A stretch of 64,000 nucleotides of DNA, from NCBI GenBank assembly GCA_034401795.1, contig CM067374.1, forward strand, positions 129,834,901 through 129,898,900, written 5' to 3'. A program made the position numbers and the translations under genes. Each line of letters begins with the position of its first letter. Position 1 is the first letter of the stretch. Origin of the DNA: Chaetoderma sp. LZ-2023a. Taxonomy: Eukaryota; Mollusca; Caudofoveata; Chaetodermatida; Chaetodermatidae. The notes under the pieces were generated by a model that did no database searches, was not told the origin of the DNA, and saw only the letters and a list, made by a program, of their open reading frames with translations. Shown here piece after piece: positions 34,155 through 46,035 of this stretch.

Positions 34155-35152
34155 CTTTCGCCCAGTGATGAAGCATGTAGGATGCAATCTGGCCTCAAGC
34201 TCACCAAACTGTAGACTTAAATATGTCTCAAAAGTATCATCCGTTGGCTGCAGCAAAATATCATAAATGTGTAAAATAGGTCAAACATGGACATACTTTA
34301 TCCTACTAATTCATAACATGCAAAGATAATTTAAAACAATTATATGGAATGTGAAAAATGCCTAATGGTAAATGTATCAAGTATTAAATTCATGCAATAT
34401 TCAATAAAGCATGGATACAATATAAGGGTTCATACACATTATACAGATAAATTTTTCAGACTTATTATCGCTATTTTGTGATACCTGTACTCTAATCAGT
34501 GTTCATTTCAAATTATAAACAAGAGCCCTCAAAAGACAGCATGTACATGAAATTTGGCAACCAACTGACATGCTATTTTTATAAATTCCACTAGCAAATT
34601 GATAAAATAGTCTTCATTTTCTTGAAAAGTCTTGACCATTAAGCGGTTAATTGATAAGTAAGATTTAGAGAGGTTTGACACTCTGTTAACACAAGACTGA
34701 AAGAAATGTAAGGACAATAACAAGAATTCTGTGGAATTAAGCGCCTCTTCATTTCATACCTAAATATCAGAGCAATGATTTTCATAAATATCTGAGCTCA
34801 GATCAAATTCACTTGTTAAGACAAATAGGTTTGGTTTAGTTACATTAAGGTCTGGTGACTGACTGATGCTATAAATAAAATAATGAGCATCTTGTTGTAT
34901 ATTACGAATATACACCATTAGTCAGTCACCAGAAATTTAGTATGATATTGACATTTGACTGTAACCACTAAATTCATCACCTCAGGTAAAATGGGGTGTT
35001 ATATGGCGTATGCACACAACACTTGAGGTAAGGATCAGATATTAGTTCTCGTAACAAGTTCAACATCACCCTGACAATTGACCTTAATAAAAAATCAAAC
35101 CACGACCCGCTCATCTTGCATTGGTAACAATGTATCCAAGTTAGTTCATTAA

Positions 35153-35361
35153 CCCTTTAATGGTCAAATTTGGTCCAAAAAATTGTAATAACTTCTTATT
35201 GAATGTCCATTTATAGGTCGAGAGAATATAATTTTTGAAAATATATCACTGGAATGACTGGCCCGGTTATCGAGCCAGTCATTCCATTGGTAAATTCAAA
35301 AATTGTATTCTCTTTACCAGTAAATAAACATTCCACAAGACCATGTATGACCTCTAAATGG
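35153..35361. mobile_element. TTAA-flanked palindromic MITE, family 1 (full copy)
   Basis: 209 bp between TTAA at 35149-35152 and 35362-35365, with CCCTTTAATGGTC at the left tip and 'gacctctaaatgg' at the right. Centre 'ggcccggttatcgagcc'. Confidence 0.85.
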
Positions 35362-35489
35362 TTAAACAATCCTGAAAGCAATGACGACATGCAAAACGAA
35401 ACACAGAAACTTAATGTAGCGATGCATACGTGTATGCATTTTCAATAACGCAGAAGAACATATTATAACAACATTATTTCAACACTTAC

Positions 35490-35764
35490 CTGAGATACCC
35501 AAATCTTTGGTTTGAGGAAACCTGTTTGCTTTGTACATGTAGAATGTTGACTCAAGTGCCGGCGAGATTGGTGACGCCTTGCTTTCATTGCTATTTGTCG
35601 ATAAGCCTTCTTACGGAGGTGGTTTTTTGTAGACGCAGAAGGGCTGTGCGTAGCAGAAGACATATTACGCATACTCATCAACCCAGACTTTAGGATTTCA
35701 CTAAAGAGAGGCTTACCTGTGACCGGAACAAGATCGCATAGACAGTCATTGACAAATGAAGAGG
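35490..35764 (-). CDS. Exon of the minus-strand SGNH/zinc-finger gene
   Basis: Acceptor 'ttcatttttcag' at 35764 and donor CAG|GTAAGT at 35490. One frame is open throughout (275 bp): 'SSFVNDCLCDLVPVTGKPLF', then a His/Arg/Lys-rich stretch including 'KNHLRKKAYRQIAMKARRHQ'. An internal CAG|GTAAGC at 35717 could end a 48-bp version instead. The open frame is offset by two bases from the phase-0 end of the preceding exon, so the joint is uncertain (a missing exon or another lesion). No domain recognised. Confidence 0.5.
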
Positions 35765-37052
35765 CTGAAAAATGAAAACATATATACAGTGTAGGTTAGT
35801 ATAGTACCATCTTTAACATAAATGTAATATGCACCGGATATATGGGGATAAATAACTAATGAATCTCCGCTGAATAATGGCAGCCATTTTTAGAAATCCA
35901 GGTCAAAAAGACTAGTAAAACTTCATTCTTTGGGGCCAATGGCACTATAATATTTCTGTTATGTAGTGTCAGTGACGTAACAAAAATATGACACAAGTGT
36001 CAATGGCATTACACTGATTGTAAACTTTTCCTGGCTAAATGGTGTTTTAGCCAATACTATATTCTGGTACATGTAACAAACAAATAATTAAGCACATAAG
36101 ACATATGCATTAAATCACTATAATTAAGCACATATGACATAATAGATCACAAACTCCTGAGAAAAAACATTTTTGATATTATATGTTACACTAGGAATTA
36201 TTCTACATCAGTGTTGTTCCTAGGTCCAAGATTCAATGGGACAATTTGAGATTTTTGAGCCCACTTTCTATTATAAGTAAATAAAGAGATGTTAAATCTA
36301 AGGGGACATGTGTATTGTCAGGTAGGCAAATGGCCCCATGGCTCGCCCTAGGCACAACACTGTACATGAATTATGTTAACCACCTGACTGCCGAGTCTTT
36401 GCAGATGACATATTGCAGGATTGATATTTATGGGCCTGTTATTTTTTCCTCAATTTAACCGAGCCAGTCATTCCAGTGGTAAATTTCCATAAATAGTCTT
36501 CTCTTAGTCTGCAAATTAACATTTTTTATGACAAAATTTTAATTTTCTTGAACAAATTCAATTGTTATATGTTATATCACTTAGAGTCTCTTCTCCTAAA
36601 TGTGACCAGGATTTTGATAAGGGAGATAATTGTGCATAGGTGACTAGCTGTACAGGGAAGAGTAAGTTCCCCTAGTGTCATGAAATAAGGATTTCTTAAA
36701 ATAGTATACCCCTTGATGCATCAAATATCTATTGAAAAACTAACATTCTTATAATTCTTGAAAAGGAGACAAATCACACAGAAATATACATGTACTGAGT
36801 CCAAACAATGTAAAAGTATGAAAAACCCCTTTAAATAATTTTAATCTTGCTGCAAATAGAACAAATCTGTAAAGTTTTGTTGGGATCGGATAAGTCTTTG
36901 ATGAATTAAATGTCCACTGTCCATTGAAAAACTTTAACGTTTATCTACATGTAATTCTGACCGCACATTATTTGGACAAACAGATGGCACCAACAGCAAT
37001 AGTCACACCGACCTTCGGCGGCATGAGTAATAATAATTATAATATATGTTAC
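35765..37052. other. Intron-like spacer
   Basis: AT-rich. ~36456-36565 is a right half of TTAA family 1 ('gagccagtcattccagtgg' onward), and 36086-36145 repeats 'taattaagcacata'. No exon recognised. Confidence 0.45.
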
Positions 37053-37352
37053 CTGGCTCTGGACTGCTGCTGTTACAATATTCTTGCTATGATCTTGAAA
37101 TGATGTTGCAAATTCCTGGTTGCCTGAGCGGCTTAGATGGACACCATCCTGACTCAACCAGCCCCATGTAAATTCTGGATGATCCATGATTGAGACGAGA
37201 GGAAATCTATATGCCAGCGAGTGAAGTTCAGAATTAAATCACTCATGTCTGATGTTGTAGTCACATACTGGAAGGCCAAATGACTCCCCTTCCAGGCGGC
37301 TTTCTCTGCGCGGAAGAATTGATGAAAGAACGATGTGTAGATGCGGGTTGAC
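37053..37352 (-). CDS. SGNH-hydrolase-like exon, C-terminal half (contains in-frame TGA)
   Basis: 300 bp, phase 0, acceptor 'attattattgtag', donor CAG|GTAACA. It starts 'VNPHLHIVLSSILPRR', a strand typical of SGNH/GDSL hydrolases, and later shows 'SQDGVHLSRSGNQEF', matching the DxxH block with the catalytic His. Codon 38 (37239-37241) is TGA in the middle of this conserved frame, which stays open on both sides. That means a null copy, a base error, or less likely recoding. It continues the fold begun in the exon at 39195-39467. Confidence 0.7.
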
Positions 37353-37778
37353 CTACAATAATAATAATAATAATAATAATAAATAATAAAAATAATAGTA
37401 ATAATAATAACAACAAGAGGCCTGTATCGCTCACCTGGAACATTGGCATTTCAATCAATCTTTATTGAGTTTTACATCAATTAGTGCCACTTCCAATGAC
37501 TTTCAGTCAAATGGTTTAATTTTCGAGATATTGACAACAATCTGTGGACTGCTTTTACAAAGCTGCTTTTGAACAATATTTAAGTGAAAATAGATGCCAT
37601 CAGTGCTAACAATAGAAATTGATGACATACAGTCAAACTTGTATTAAGACACCACCCAAAGGGAGAATCAGAAGGCAGTCTCTTACAGCAGCTGGTTTCT
37701 TAATAAAGTTTCAAATACATTGCTTAATTGGATTTAGTAAATGAAGAAAATGGTCTCTAAAGGCAGGTGGTCCTTTAA

Positions 37779-37959
37779 TCCTTTCACCCATAAATCCTGG
37801 AAAAAGTAGTTATTTTATTGAATATTTTGAAATTAACTTTACTTGAAGCCATTGTACCGTAGGCAGCAATGACTTGCAGTCAAATTGATTTCAAAATATT
37901 CAAGTTTTTCTGTATGGATGCCTTGAAAATGCGATATAGGGAATTCATCGGTGAAATGG
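37779..37959. mobile_element. TTAA-flanked palindromic MITE family 2 (full copy)
   Basis: 181 bp between TTAA at 37775-37778 and 37960-37963. The tips are 'tcctttcaccc' and 'ggtgaaatgg'; inner arms are 'ttgaatattttgaaattaac' and its complement; the centre is near 'taggcagcaatgac'. Confidence 0.75.
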
Positions 37960-37963
37960 TTAA

Positions 37964-39194
37964 TGCAGGTGGTCTTTATAGCAGGTTTAACTGAGAGTAC
38001 TCGCAAACTATCCATCTAGCACATTGTAAAATCTGAATTATTCAAAGTGCAGATTTTTGGATATAAAAGATTACTCTGCATTCTGATTTTGAATTCAGCA
38101 TGAGAAGGGCTATAGAGTGAAGCCATGGTCACAGCCATTACGTTGGTTGCCTTTGTAGGCATACAACAAAGGTCAGTCAACATAATGGCTGGACATTTAC
38201 TGATGGTAGAGACCATTGATGTTATCATGATACGAACACTGCACAAATTAGTCTTGAATCAGTATGGCCGTTAAAGGTCAGAATGGCGCTCGAGTGCACG
38301 GATCGGTCACAAGATGACATCAGTGATTTCTACCACAGGGTTAGGAATGATGGCATGCCGGGTCAGGATTGGCAGAGGCGAGGGTTGATGAGCGTGCTAT
38401 ATATTTGCATGTCTTGTGCAAACGGGTTCTACTTTTGGAGATCACATTTTAGATCACTTTGGTTCAGTTTTCGGTCCACTTTTTATAGTATAAACATAAA
38501 TGTTAGATATTAGTTAGAAGTTTTAGTCAGAGTACAGTTATGATTGTTACAGAGAATAAATTCACAGTATGATAAGTTTGAAGTTGCTGTTTGTCGATAC
38601 AAGTATTATAGCTAGAGTGAATGCAACAAGACCAGAGAGAAACACTTTGGCACGAATATAAGAATCTTCGAGAAGTCAGATGGCCCGGGGACGGATATAA
38701 ATATTTGATCACAGAATCAAAGGCGAGCCACGTCCCCAACTTGAATTCAGATAAATTTGAAAACCAATGAGCTGCTGCTGGTCCAGAATTTATAACATGT
38801 ACATCTGGCTGAATGAAATGTTAGCAGAAGGGGAGGGGTGTCCAGGTGAGCTGGAGTTTATTTAGAAAATAATTTGACTGAAATTCATTGCTGCCTTAGG
38901 TAGCAACATCTTTCAATCAAATACATTTCAAAAAATTCAACAGTATAGATGTCAGAGCACATAATACAGATCTTAAATATTTAGGTACTGGAGGACAAAA
39001 GTTAATAGTTTTTATCTTATTTGGCAATAAAATGTGTCATGGGTGATAAATCATCACACGGTGGGAAAAAAACTGTAAAATTTCCCCTATGAACGTCACA
39101 ACATGAATACACAAGAAATAGAAAAAGGTAATCTTTTTGAAATTTGGTTATGTAATTATCTAATTTTAATCTTAATTAGTAACTTTGTACTTGC
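37964..39194. other. Intron-like spacer with a family-2 palindrome
   Basis: No exon recognised, although a small exon may be missing here because the SGNH fold lacks a few residues at the joint. 38865-38945 is a family-2 palindrome ('tttgactgaaattcattgct' facing 'tctttcaatcaaata'). Confidence 0.45.
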
Positions 39195-39467
39195 CTTACG
39201 CAGGTCAGAGGTAAACTCTCCATACCGCATCATGCACATGTAAATGCTGCTGCCATTTGACACATCATTGCTCCCAGCATGGATATAAAGAACATCTGCT
39301 TCGACCTTCACACCATTCATGACGTCTCTGATGAACTTGATATCTTTCCCCGGATAGGACTCGACACTGAATGCCGATGACAGATACTTCTGCTGGTGCT
39401 TCACGATTGAGGTCCCAACAATTGCAAACCTGGTTGCCATCATCAGTCTCTTAGTCTTACTAACAGC
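39195..39467 (-). CDS. SGNH-hydrolase-like exon, N-terminal half
   Basis: 273 bp, phase 0, acceptor 'tatatctttacag'. The frame reads 'AVSKTKRLMMATRFAIVGTS', where GTSIV stands for the GDS nucleophile block (Ser kept, Asp replaced by Thr). Further on, 'VLYIHAGSNDVSNG' carries the GxND block. With the DGVH block in the next exon, all four SGNH signature residues are present. Such domains hydrolyse esters or act as non-catalytic binding folds; related SGNH domains also occur in some retroelement ORF1 proteins. The donor is either AAG|GCAAGT (a GC-type site) or TGC|GTAAGG five bases earlier. An upstream exon is expected. Confidence 0.7.
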
Positions 39468-39574
39468 CTGTAAAGATATAAAATATGCTTCTCGCCGTAT
39501 CAAGGCTAAATTAGTGGAAGTAATAACACAATATTTATAAACACTTTAAATAAACAATATTTATAAACACTTTA

Positions 39575-39970
39575 ATATTAATTACTAGTTGCAATTCTGA
39601 GAATAAGTCTCTTAAAATAGAATATGCAAATTAATTAATGCAGTATTTACCAGCAATTACTATTGAAAATTTCTAGAATAAGTCTCAAAATAGGTTATAA
39701 GAAATTAGTGTAGTATTATTAAATGATATTAATTACCGGTACTAGTGAAAAGTTTAAGAATAAGTCTTTAAAGATAGATTAAGAATGAATTAATGCAGAA
39801 GTATTAAATAATAAACAAATATCAATTACTCGTGAAAATCTTGAGAATAAGTCTCTTAAAATAGAGTAGACCAATTAATTAATGCAGTATTTACTGTAAC
39901 ATCAATTACTAAAGACAAATTTGAGAATAACTCTTAAAATAGAAGAATTAATTAATCCAGTAAATTTAAC
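39575..39970. repeat. ~80-90-bp tandem repeat, about five diverged copies
   Basis: The unit contains 'gagaataagtctcttaaaat' + 'aga' and 'aattaattaatgcagtattt', seen near 39597, 39680, 39756, 39850 and 39920. AT-rich and non-coding. Confidence 0.8.
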
Positions 39971-40100
39971 AAGCAACTTTCCGCATACAGGTAGGCAGAG
40001 ATTTGATAGCTTTGCACGTACAAGTATAGGTAAGCAGTGGGAGTATCTGAAAATACAAAAAGAGAAAATATTAAAGATAGATAATTAGTTCCAACGATAT

Positions 40101-40131
40101 AAGCTCACTTGGCCCTTTGGCCAGGTGAGCT
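40101..40131. repeat. Short palindrome GCTCACTTGGCC..GGCCAGGTGAGC
   Basis: 'gctcacttggcc' is followed by 'ctt' or so and then 'tggccaggtgagc', a near-perfect hairpin. Fragments of the same motif occur near 37429, 38845 and 10306. I associate this motif with dispersed repeats of mollusc genomes. Confidence 0.55.
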
Positions 40132-40159
40132 AACAATGATTAATTTCAATATGATTATG

Positions 40160-41115
40160 AACCTAGTCTAGTCTAGAGGCCAGTCTAGTCTAGGCCAATC
40201 TATTCTAGTCTAGGCTAGGCCAATCTAGTCTAGTCCAGTCTAGGCCAATCTAGTCTAGTCTAGGCAATCTAATATAGGCCAGTCTAGTCTAGGCCAATCT
40301 ATTCTAGTCTATGCCCTATCTAGTCTAGTCTATGCCCTATCTAGTCTAGTCTATGCCCTATCTAGTCTTGTCTAGGCCAATCTAGTCTAGGTCGATCTAG
40401 TCTAATCTATGCCGATACAGTCTAGTCTATGCCAATCTAGTCTAATCTATGCCAATCTAGTCTAGTCAAATCTAGTCCAGTCTAGGCCAATCCAGTCTGG
40501 TCTAGGCCAATCTAGCCAAGTTCAATCTAGCCTAGGCCAATCCAGTCTAGGTCAATCTAGTCTAGGCCGATCTAGTCTAATCTAGGCCGATCTACTCAAG
40601 GTCAATCAAGTCTAGGCCAATCTAGTCTAGTCTAGGCCAATCTAGTCTAATCTAGGCCGATCTAGTCTAGTCTAGGCTGATCTAGGCCAGTCTAGTCTAG
40701 GCCAATCTAGTCTAGTCTATGCCCTATCTAGTCTAGTCTATGCCCTATCTAGTCTTGTCTATGCCAATCTAGTCTAGTCTACGCCCTATCTAGTCTAGTC
40801 TATGCCCTATCTAGTCTAGTCTATGCCCTATCTAGTCTTGTCTAGGCCAATCCAGTCTAGGTCAATCTAGTCTGGTCTAGGCCGATCTAGTCTAGTCTAG
40901 GCCAATCTAGGCTAGGCTAGTCCAGTCTGGTCTAGTCAAATCTAGTCCAGCCTAGGCCAATCTAGTCTAGTCTAGGCCAATCCAGTCTAGGTCAATCTAG
41001 TCTAGGCCAATCTATACTAGGCCAATCTAGTCTAATCTAGGCCGATCTAGTCTAGTCTAGGCCGATCTAGTCTAGTCTAGGCCGATCTAGTCTAGTCTAG
41101 GCTGATCTATACCCC
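40160..41115. repeat. CTAG-rich satellite, units of ~20 bp
   Basis: Units such as 'tctagtctaggccaatctag' and 'tctatgccctatctagtctag' in tandem with frequent variants. CTAG recurs roughly every 10 bp. Related in reverse orientation to the 22985-24683 array. Confidence 0.85.
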
Positions 41116-42259
41116 ATTACCTAGGCCTTATCCTTTTTATTAGTCTAGGCTAAGCTATGCGATACTAGAACATGCTAAGTTATGCTATACTAATCCAGGT
41201 TAAGCTATGCTAGACTAGTCTAAGCTAAGCTATGCTATACTAGTATAGGCTAAGCTGTTCTACTAGTCTATGGTAAGCTATACTAATCTAAGCTAAGCTG
41301 TACTGTGATAAGCAACTCTATCCTGAGCTAAACTAAGCTAAAATGGACTAATCTACACTATACTGTGCTAAGCTAAAATCCGCTAAACTATGCTATACTT
41401 GGCTAAGCTAAGCTACACTCGACTAAGCTAAGCTAAGATATACTCGTCTAAGCTAAGCTATCCCATACTAAGGTAAGCAAAGCTGTGCCAGTCTACGCTA
41501 AGCTATGCTAATCTAAGCTAAGGTATGTTATGCTAAGCTATGCTACTCTACATTAAACTATGCTAGTCTAAGCTAAGCTAATCTATGCTAAGCTACTCAA
41601 AGCTATTAAAAGCTATGCTTGTCTAAGCTATCTTATGCTATATGTGTTTAAGCTAAGCTAATCTACCATAATCTATTTTATGCTAAGCTAAGCTATGCTA
41701 AGCTTTGCTAGTCTAAGCTAGGCTATGCTAGTCTAAGCTAGGCTATGCTGGTCTACACTAAGCTAACCTAGTCTAAGCTAAGATAATAAAATCTAAGTTA
41801 TGCTAAGCTGTGCTAGTCTACGCTGAGCTAAGCTATGTTCAGCTAAGCTAAGCTAGTCTAGGTACGGCTAAATTATGATAGGCAAAGCCAAGCTAGGATA
41901 GTCTAATCTAAGCTATGCTAAGCTATTAAAGGCTAATCTCAGATAGTCTAAGCTAGGAAGCTAATCTATGATAGCATAAGCCTAAGCAAAGATATGCTAA
42001 TTTATGCTAGTCTAAGGTAGTCTACTCTAAGGTAACCTATGCTAAGCCAATCTATAGTGGGCTAAGATAATCTAAGGTAAGCTATGGTATCTATGCAAAG
42101 CTAAGCTATGTTAGTCTAGTCTAAGCTAAGCTATACTAAGTTATTTAAAGCTAGCAAAAACTATGTTTGTCTAACCTAAGCTATTTTATGCTATGTTAGT
42201 CTAAGCTAATCTAATCTAAGTGCTAAGCTAGGCTAGTCTGATCTAAGCTAAGATAAGGC
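41116..42259. repeat. AAGCTA/TGCTAG-type degenerate satellite
   Basis: Short irregular units 'ctaagctatgctagtctaag' with no coding content; more diverged than the flanking blocks. Confidence 0.85.
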
Positions 42260-43040
42260 TTGGCTAGGCCTTAGCTAGGCTTGTGTAGACCTTAGCTAAT
42301 CTTGGCCATGCCTAGTCTTGGCTATGGCTAGATCTTAGCCAAGCTTGGCTATGTATTACCTAGGCCTTAGCTAGACTTACATAGTGATTATTAGTCCTTA
42401 ATTAGGCCTGGTTAGGTGTTAGCTATACATGACTCGCCGTACCTAGACCTGAGCTTGGCCATAACCAGGTTTAACTAGGCTTACGTACTTCTTAGTTCTT
42501 AGCTAGGCATTATCAGAGCTTGGCTATCCCTTACATAGGCCACAGCTAGGCTTGGGTAGGACTTACATAAACCTAACCTTACCTTGACGTTAGCTCTGCT
42601 TAGGCCTGATAGGCCTTATTCAAGCCTTGGCTAGGCTTTATTAGCCATTACGTATGCCTTACCTAGGCCATATCCACGCTTGACCAGGCTTGACTAGGAG
42701 TTACATAGGCTTTAGCCAGGATTTGCTATGTCTTACCTGGACATTAGCCAAGCAACTTTGCTAAGACTGACCTAGGCCTTCGTCAAGCCAGACTAGGCCT
42801 TAATTAGGCTTTGCTAGGCGTTACCTATGCCTCAAACAGGATTTCCTATGCCTTACCTAGGTTTTCGCCAGGCTTTACTAGGCATTCTGTAGGCCTTGGT
42901 CAGGCTTAGATAGGCCTTAGTTAGGACTAAGGCGTACGTTGAACTTAGCTAATATTGGCTAGGTCTGTCAGCCTACGGCGTGGCAAGGCCTAACTAAGCC
43001 TGGCTAAGATTTAGACATAGCCCAGGCTACCATAGCCTAC
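42260..43040. repeat. TAGGCCTTA-type repeats, inverted copy of 22510-22984
   Basis: Reverse-complement colinearity with 22510-22984 is clear: for example 'gggtaggacttacataaacc' at ~42557 versus 'ggtttatgtaagtcctaccc' at ~22750, and 'atgccttacctaggcc' at ~42652. Confidence 0.8.
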
Positions 43041-43840
43041 ACCTAACTATTTCAGCTTAGACTACCCTAGACATAGCCTGGCCTATCATACCATAGCCTA
43101 GCTTAGTCTAGCAGACTCGTTAGCCGTAGCCTAGACTAGCATAGGCAGAGCGTTGTAGCCTAGCCAGGCCACTGTATGCTAACCTAGACATTGCATCTAG
43201 GCTAGCTTAGCCTAAACTATCCTTATGCTTAGCCTGGCATAGGTTAGCCTGAGCATAGATTACATATTCTTGCCTAGGCTGAGATAGTCCAGTTTAGACT
43301 GGGATAGCATAGCTTAGCATAGCATAGCTTTGCTTATACTAGCTTAGCTTATACTAGCATAGCTTATCTTATACTAGCATAGCTTAGCGTAGGCCAGCAT
43401 AGATTAGCTTAGCATAGCTTAGACTATCTTAGCATAGTTTAGACTAGCATAGCTTGGCTTAGAGTAGAATAGCTTAGCCTTACTTAGCATAGCTTGGCTT
43501 AAATGAGCATAGCTTAGCATGATTAGACAATCTTAGCATAACATAGGTTAGCTTAGACTAGCATAGGTTAGCTTAGACTAGCATAGCATAGACTAGCATA
43601 CCTTAGACTAGCATAGCTAAGTGTAGAGTAGGAGCGATTAGCTTAGACTAGCATAACTTTGCTTAGCGTAGACTAGCACATGTTAGCGTACCTTATTATA
43701 GTGTAGCTTAGCCGAGTATATCTTCGCTTAGCGAAGGATGTCTTAGCTTAGTTTAGCTGACAAAATTCTAGGCTAGCTTAGTCGAGTAAATCTCACCTTA
43801 GCTGAGTATATCTTAGCTTAGTTTAGAAAAAGGTTCATTA
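43041..43840. repeat. TAGCTTAG-type degenerate satellite
   Basis: Irregular 'gcatagcttagcttagacta' units that continue the block and stop at the LINE fragment. Confidence 0.85.
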
Positions 43841-44770
43841 ATGAATGACAGAAAATCAAATGCCCGAATCCTGCGAGACCAATTTAAATCTGTGTTTACA
43901 CCACATGTTGAAGATGCCGCTAACCAAGCCATGCCACCTGTCAACACAACATGCAAGCAAGCAAGCAATCACAAATGTTATCAGTAAGCAGGAAGGTGTG
44001 ATTAAACTGCTAAAAAGACCTCAAAGCATCCAAAGCCTCAGGACCAGACAACATCCCAAATAAAGTCCTAAACAAATTTGCTGAAAACAACGGCCCTGGT
44101 CTAAGCCCGATATTCCGGAAATCCCTGGACACTGGCACATTACCAGAGGACTGGTTTACAGCAAATATATCTAGTGTCTACAAGAAAGGAGATAAGCATC
44201 TTGCAGAGAACTACCGACCAATCTCCCTTACCTCTGTGGCATCTAAGATACTAGAACATATCATATGTAAGCACATCATTGACCACCTTGAGCGAAACAT
44301 CGTACTGATGAACCTCAACCATGGCTTTCGTTCTGGTTACGCATGTGAAACCCAGCTGCTCATCACATCTCACGACCACGACCTAACATCATTACAAGAA
44401 AGGCGTAAACAACTCTGATTGACATTCCTATTCAAGGCGGTTGAGGGGGCAATCCCAGCCAGCCATCCTCATGAATACTTGACAACCAAACGTCCAAGAA
44501 GAGCTGTTCGCACACGCAAATTCGAATGCTACCTTGCAAGTAACATCCTCGAAAGGCAGGTCACCAAAAACTGAACTCTTTAAACATTAATTTTTCGTAC
44601 AAACAGTAATAGACTGAAACCATCTAGATGACAACTGTGTTTGTGCTCCAATTTTGGACAGTTTCCGGTCCTCACTCCATAGCAGACCACCTGTATAATA
44701 TTGAACGCACTCTCTCATCCGTTGTGTTATGCCAGTATTGGTCCTACAATGTACTTCATACAGATACAGC
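43841..44770 (+). pseudogene. LINE reverse-transcriptase fragment inside the satellite block
   Basis: The plus-strand trace 'SKASGPDNIPNKVLNKF' (~44027), 'LPEDWFTANISSVYKKGD' (~44141) and 'ENYRPISLTSVASKILEHI' (~44208) is the N-terminal part of a LINE reverse transcriptase. 'LNHGFRSGYACETQLL' follows (~44312). After ~44417 the trace jumps to C-terminal sequence ('RRAVRTRKFECYLASNI', ~44493), so the catalytic core is deleted. Clade not assigned. Satellite repeats lie on both sides. Confidence 0.8.
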
Positions 44771-45250
44771 CAAGGATAGCTTAGCCAAGTATAACATATC
44801 TTAGCCTGGCTTATCTTAGCTTAGCCTAGTATAGCTTAGTTTATCCCATTATAGCTTAGCTTATCCCATCATAGCTTAACTTAGCCTAGCCCAGTATAGC
44901 TTATCCCAGCACAGCTTAGCCTAGTCAATGATAGCTTCGCTTAGCCGAGTATAACATACTTGGCCAAGTAGAGCTTAGCTTAGTTTAGCCCAGTATAGCT
45001 TAGCCTATCCCAATATAGCTTATCCCGGTATAGCTTAGCTTAGCTTCACCCAGTATAGCCTAGCTTAGCCCAGTACAGCTTAGCTTAGACTAGTATATCA
45101 CAGGTAAACCTAGACTAGTAGCGCATAGCTTAGCTTGGACTAGTATAGCATAGCTTAACTTAGACTAGGCTAGCATAGCTTGGCCTGTACTAGTATAGTA
45201 TAGCTTGGCCTGGACGAATATAGAATAACTTAGCTTGGACTAATATAGTC
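44771..45250. repeat. AGCTTAGCC-type satellite, right part
   Basis: Units like 'agtatagcttagcttagccc' resume after the LINE fragment and fade near 45250. Confidence 0.85.
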
Positions 45251-45639
45251 ACCCTATAGGCAGTAAAACATGACTTATCAGACCACCTTATGGATCACAT
45301 ACACTTTAAATAATCCTGAATCTTGAGGTATATTTAATGCTGCGCGCCTCTGATGGACTAAACAATTGTGATAGGCCTATTAAATAAATAATCTTGAATC
45401 TTTTTCCTCGAAAACAGGTTTTCAAAATCACAAAAACATGTACTCACATGACAGAATTGCCACATACAAAGAATTTCGCGTGGTCAACGTACGATATACA
45501 TATCCTCTCAGCCTATCAAACAATTTGTGTAATGGTTACAACACAATCAATCGACCAATCCGCCATTCTATACCGCAAAATTGAGTTCGCCCTGCAAACG
45601 GAGTTTAAATTCTCAATTTTTCTAAGTCCGATAGTTGCC
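45251..45639. other. Spacer, possible LINE 3' tail
   Basis: A stretch ending 'taaataaataatcttgaatc' (~45383-45402) could be the 3' tail of a LINE, perhaps the same one as 43841-44770. The rest is unassigned. Confidence 0.35.
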
Positions 45640-46029
45640 TTAATATGCATGCGTCATCGAGTACATGTTGACATCGAAGGCAGTCTGTCTTGCTTCTAGC
45701 AAAGGCTTAGCAATTTCGGCATAGCCTTGCACACAAGAGCGGTAATAACCTATAGCTCCAAGGAAACTTCTCACCTCACCCACATCGCGTGGCGGTGACA
45801 TTTCTCTTATGACCTTGACCTTCTGAACCTGAGGAGCCACCCCTTGTGCCGAAACACGATACCCTAGCAAGTCCACAGACTTACGGGCAAATTCGCATTT
45901 CTTTTTCTTAACCTGCAAATTATACTCTTGAATCCTACGCATAACTGTACGCAAATGATGTGCATGTTCAGCCGGGTTTCTTGAATATACGACTACATCA
46001 TCAACGAAAACATGCAAATATTTTCCCAC
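45640..46029 (-). pseudogene. Ty3-like reverse transcriptase, C-terminal part (element 2)
   Basis: It begins 'GKYLHVFVDDVVVYS', carrying the catalytic VDD of the reverse transcriptase, and runs through 'VDLLGYRVSAQGV' and 'REMSPPRDVGEVRSFLGAIG' into the connection region. Homology then stops near 45670, so RNase H, integrase and the 3' LTR are missing. It is separated from 46036-46860 only by an in-frame TGA at about 46033. Confidence 0.85.
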
Positions 46030-46035
46030 GAATTC

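Larger units (their letters stand above)
33095..35489. other. Intron-like spacer with microsatellite and MITE
   Basis: No exon recognised. It contains a ~130-bp tandem duplication around 'taatgataacactta' (33730-33935), an (ATT)n run at 34093-34153, a small inverted repeat 'ctggtgactgact' / 'agtcagtcaccag' at 34852-34932, and a full TTAA palindrome at 35153-35361. Confidence 0.5.

Noticed and set aside
45394-45699. Plus-strand 101-residue frame
   Set aside because: Overlaps the truncated Ty3-like RT on the other strand and shows no recognisable domain.
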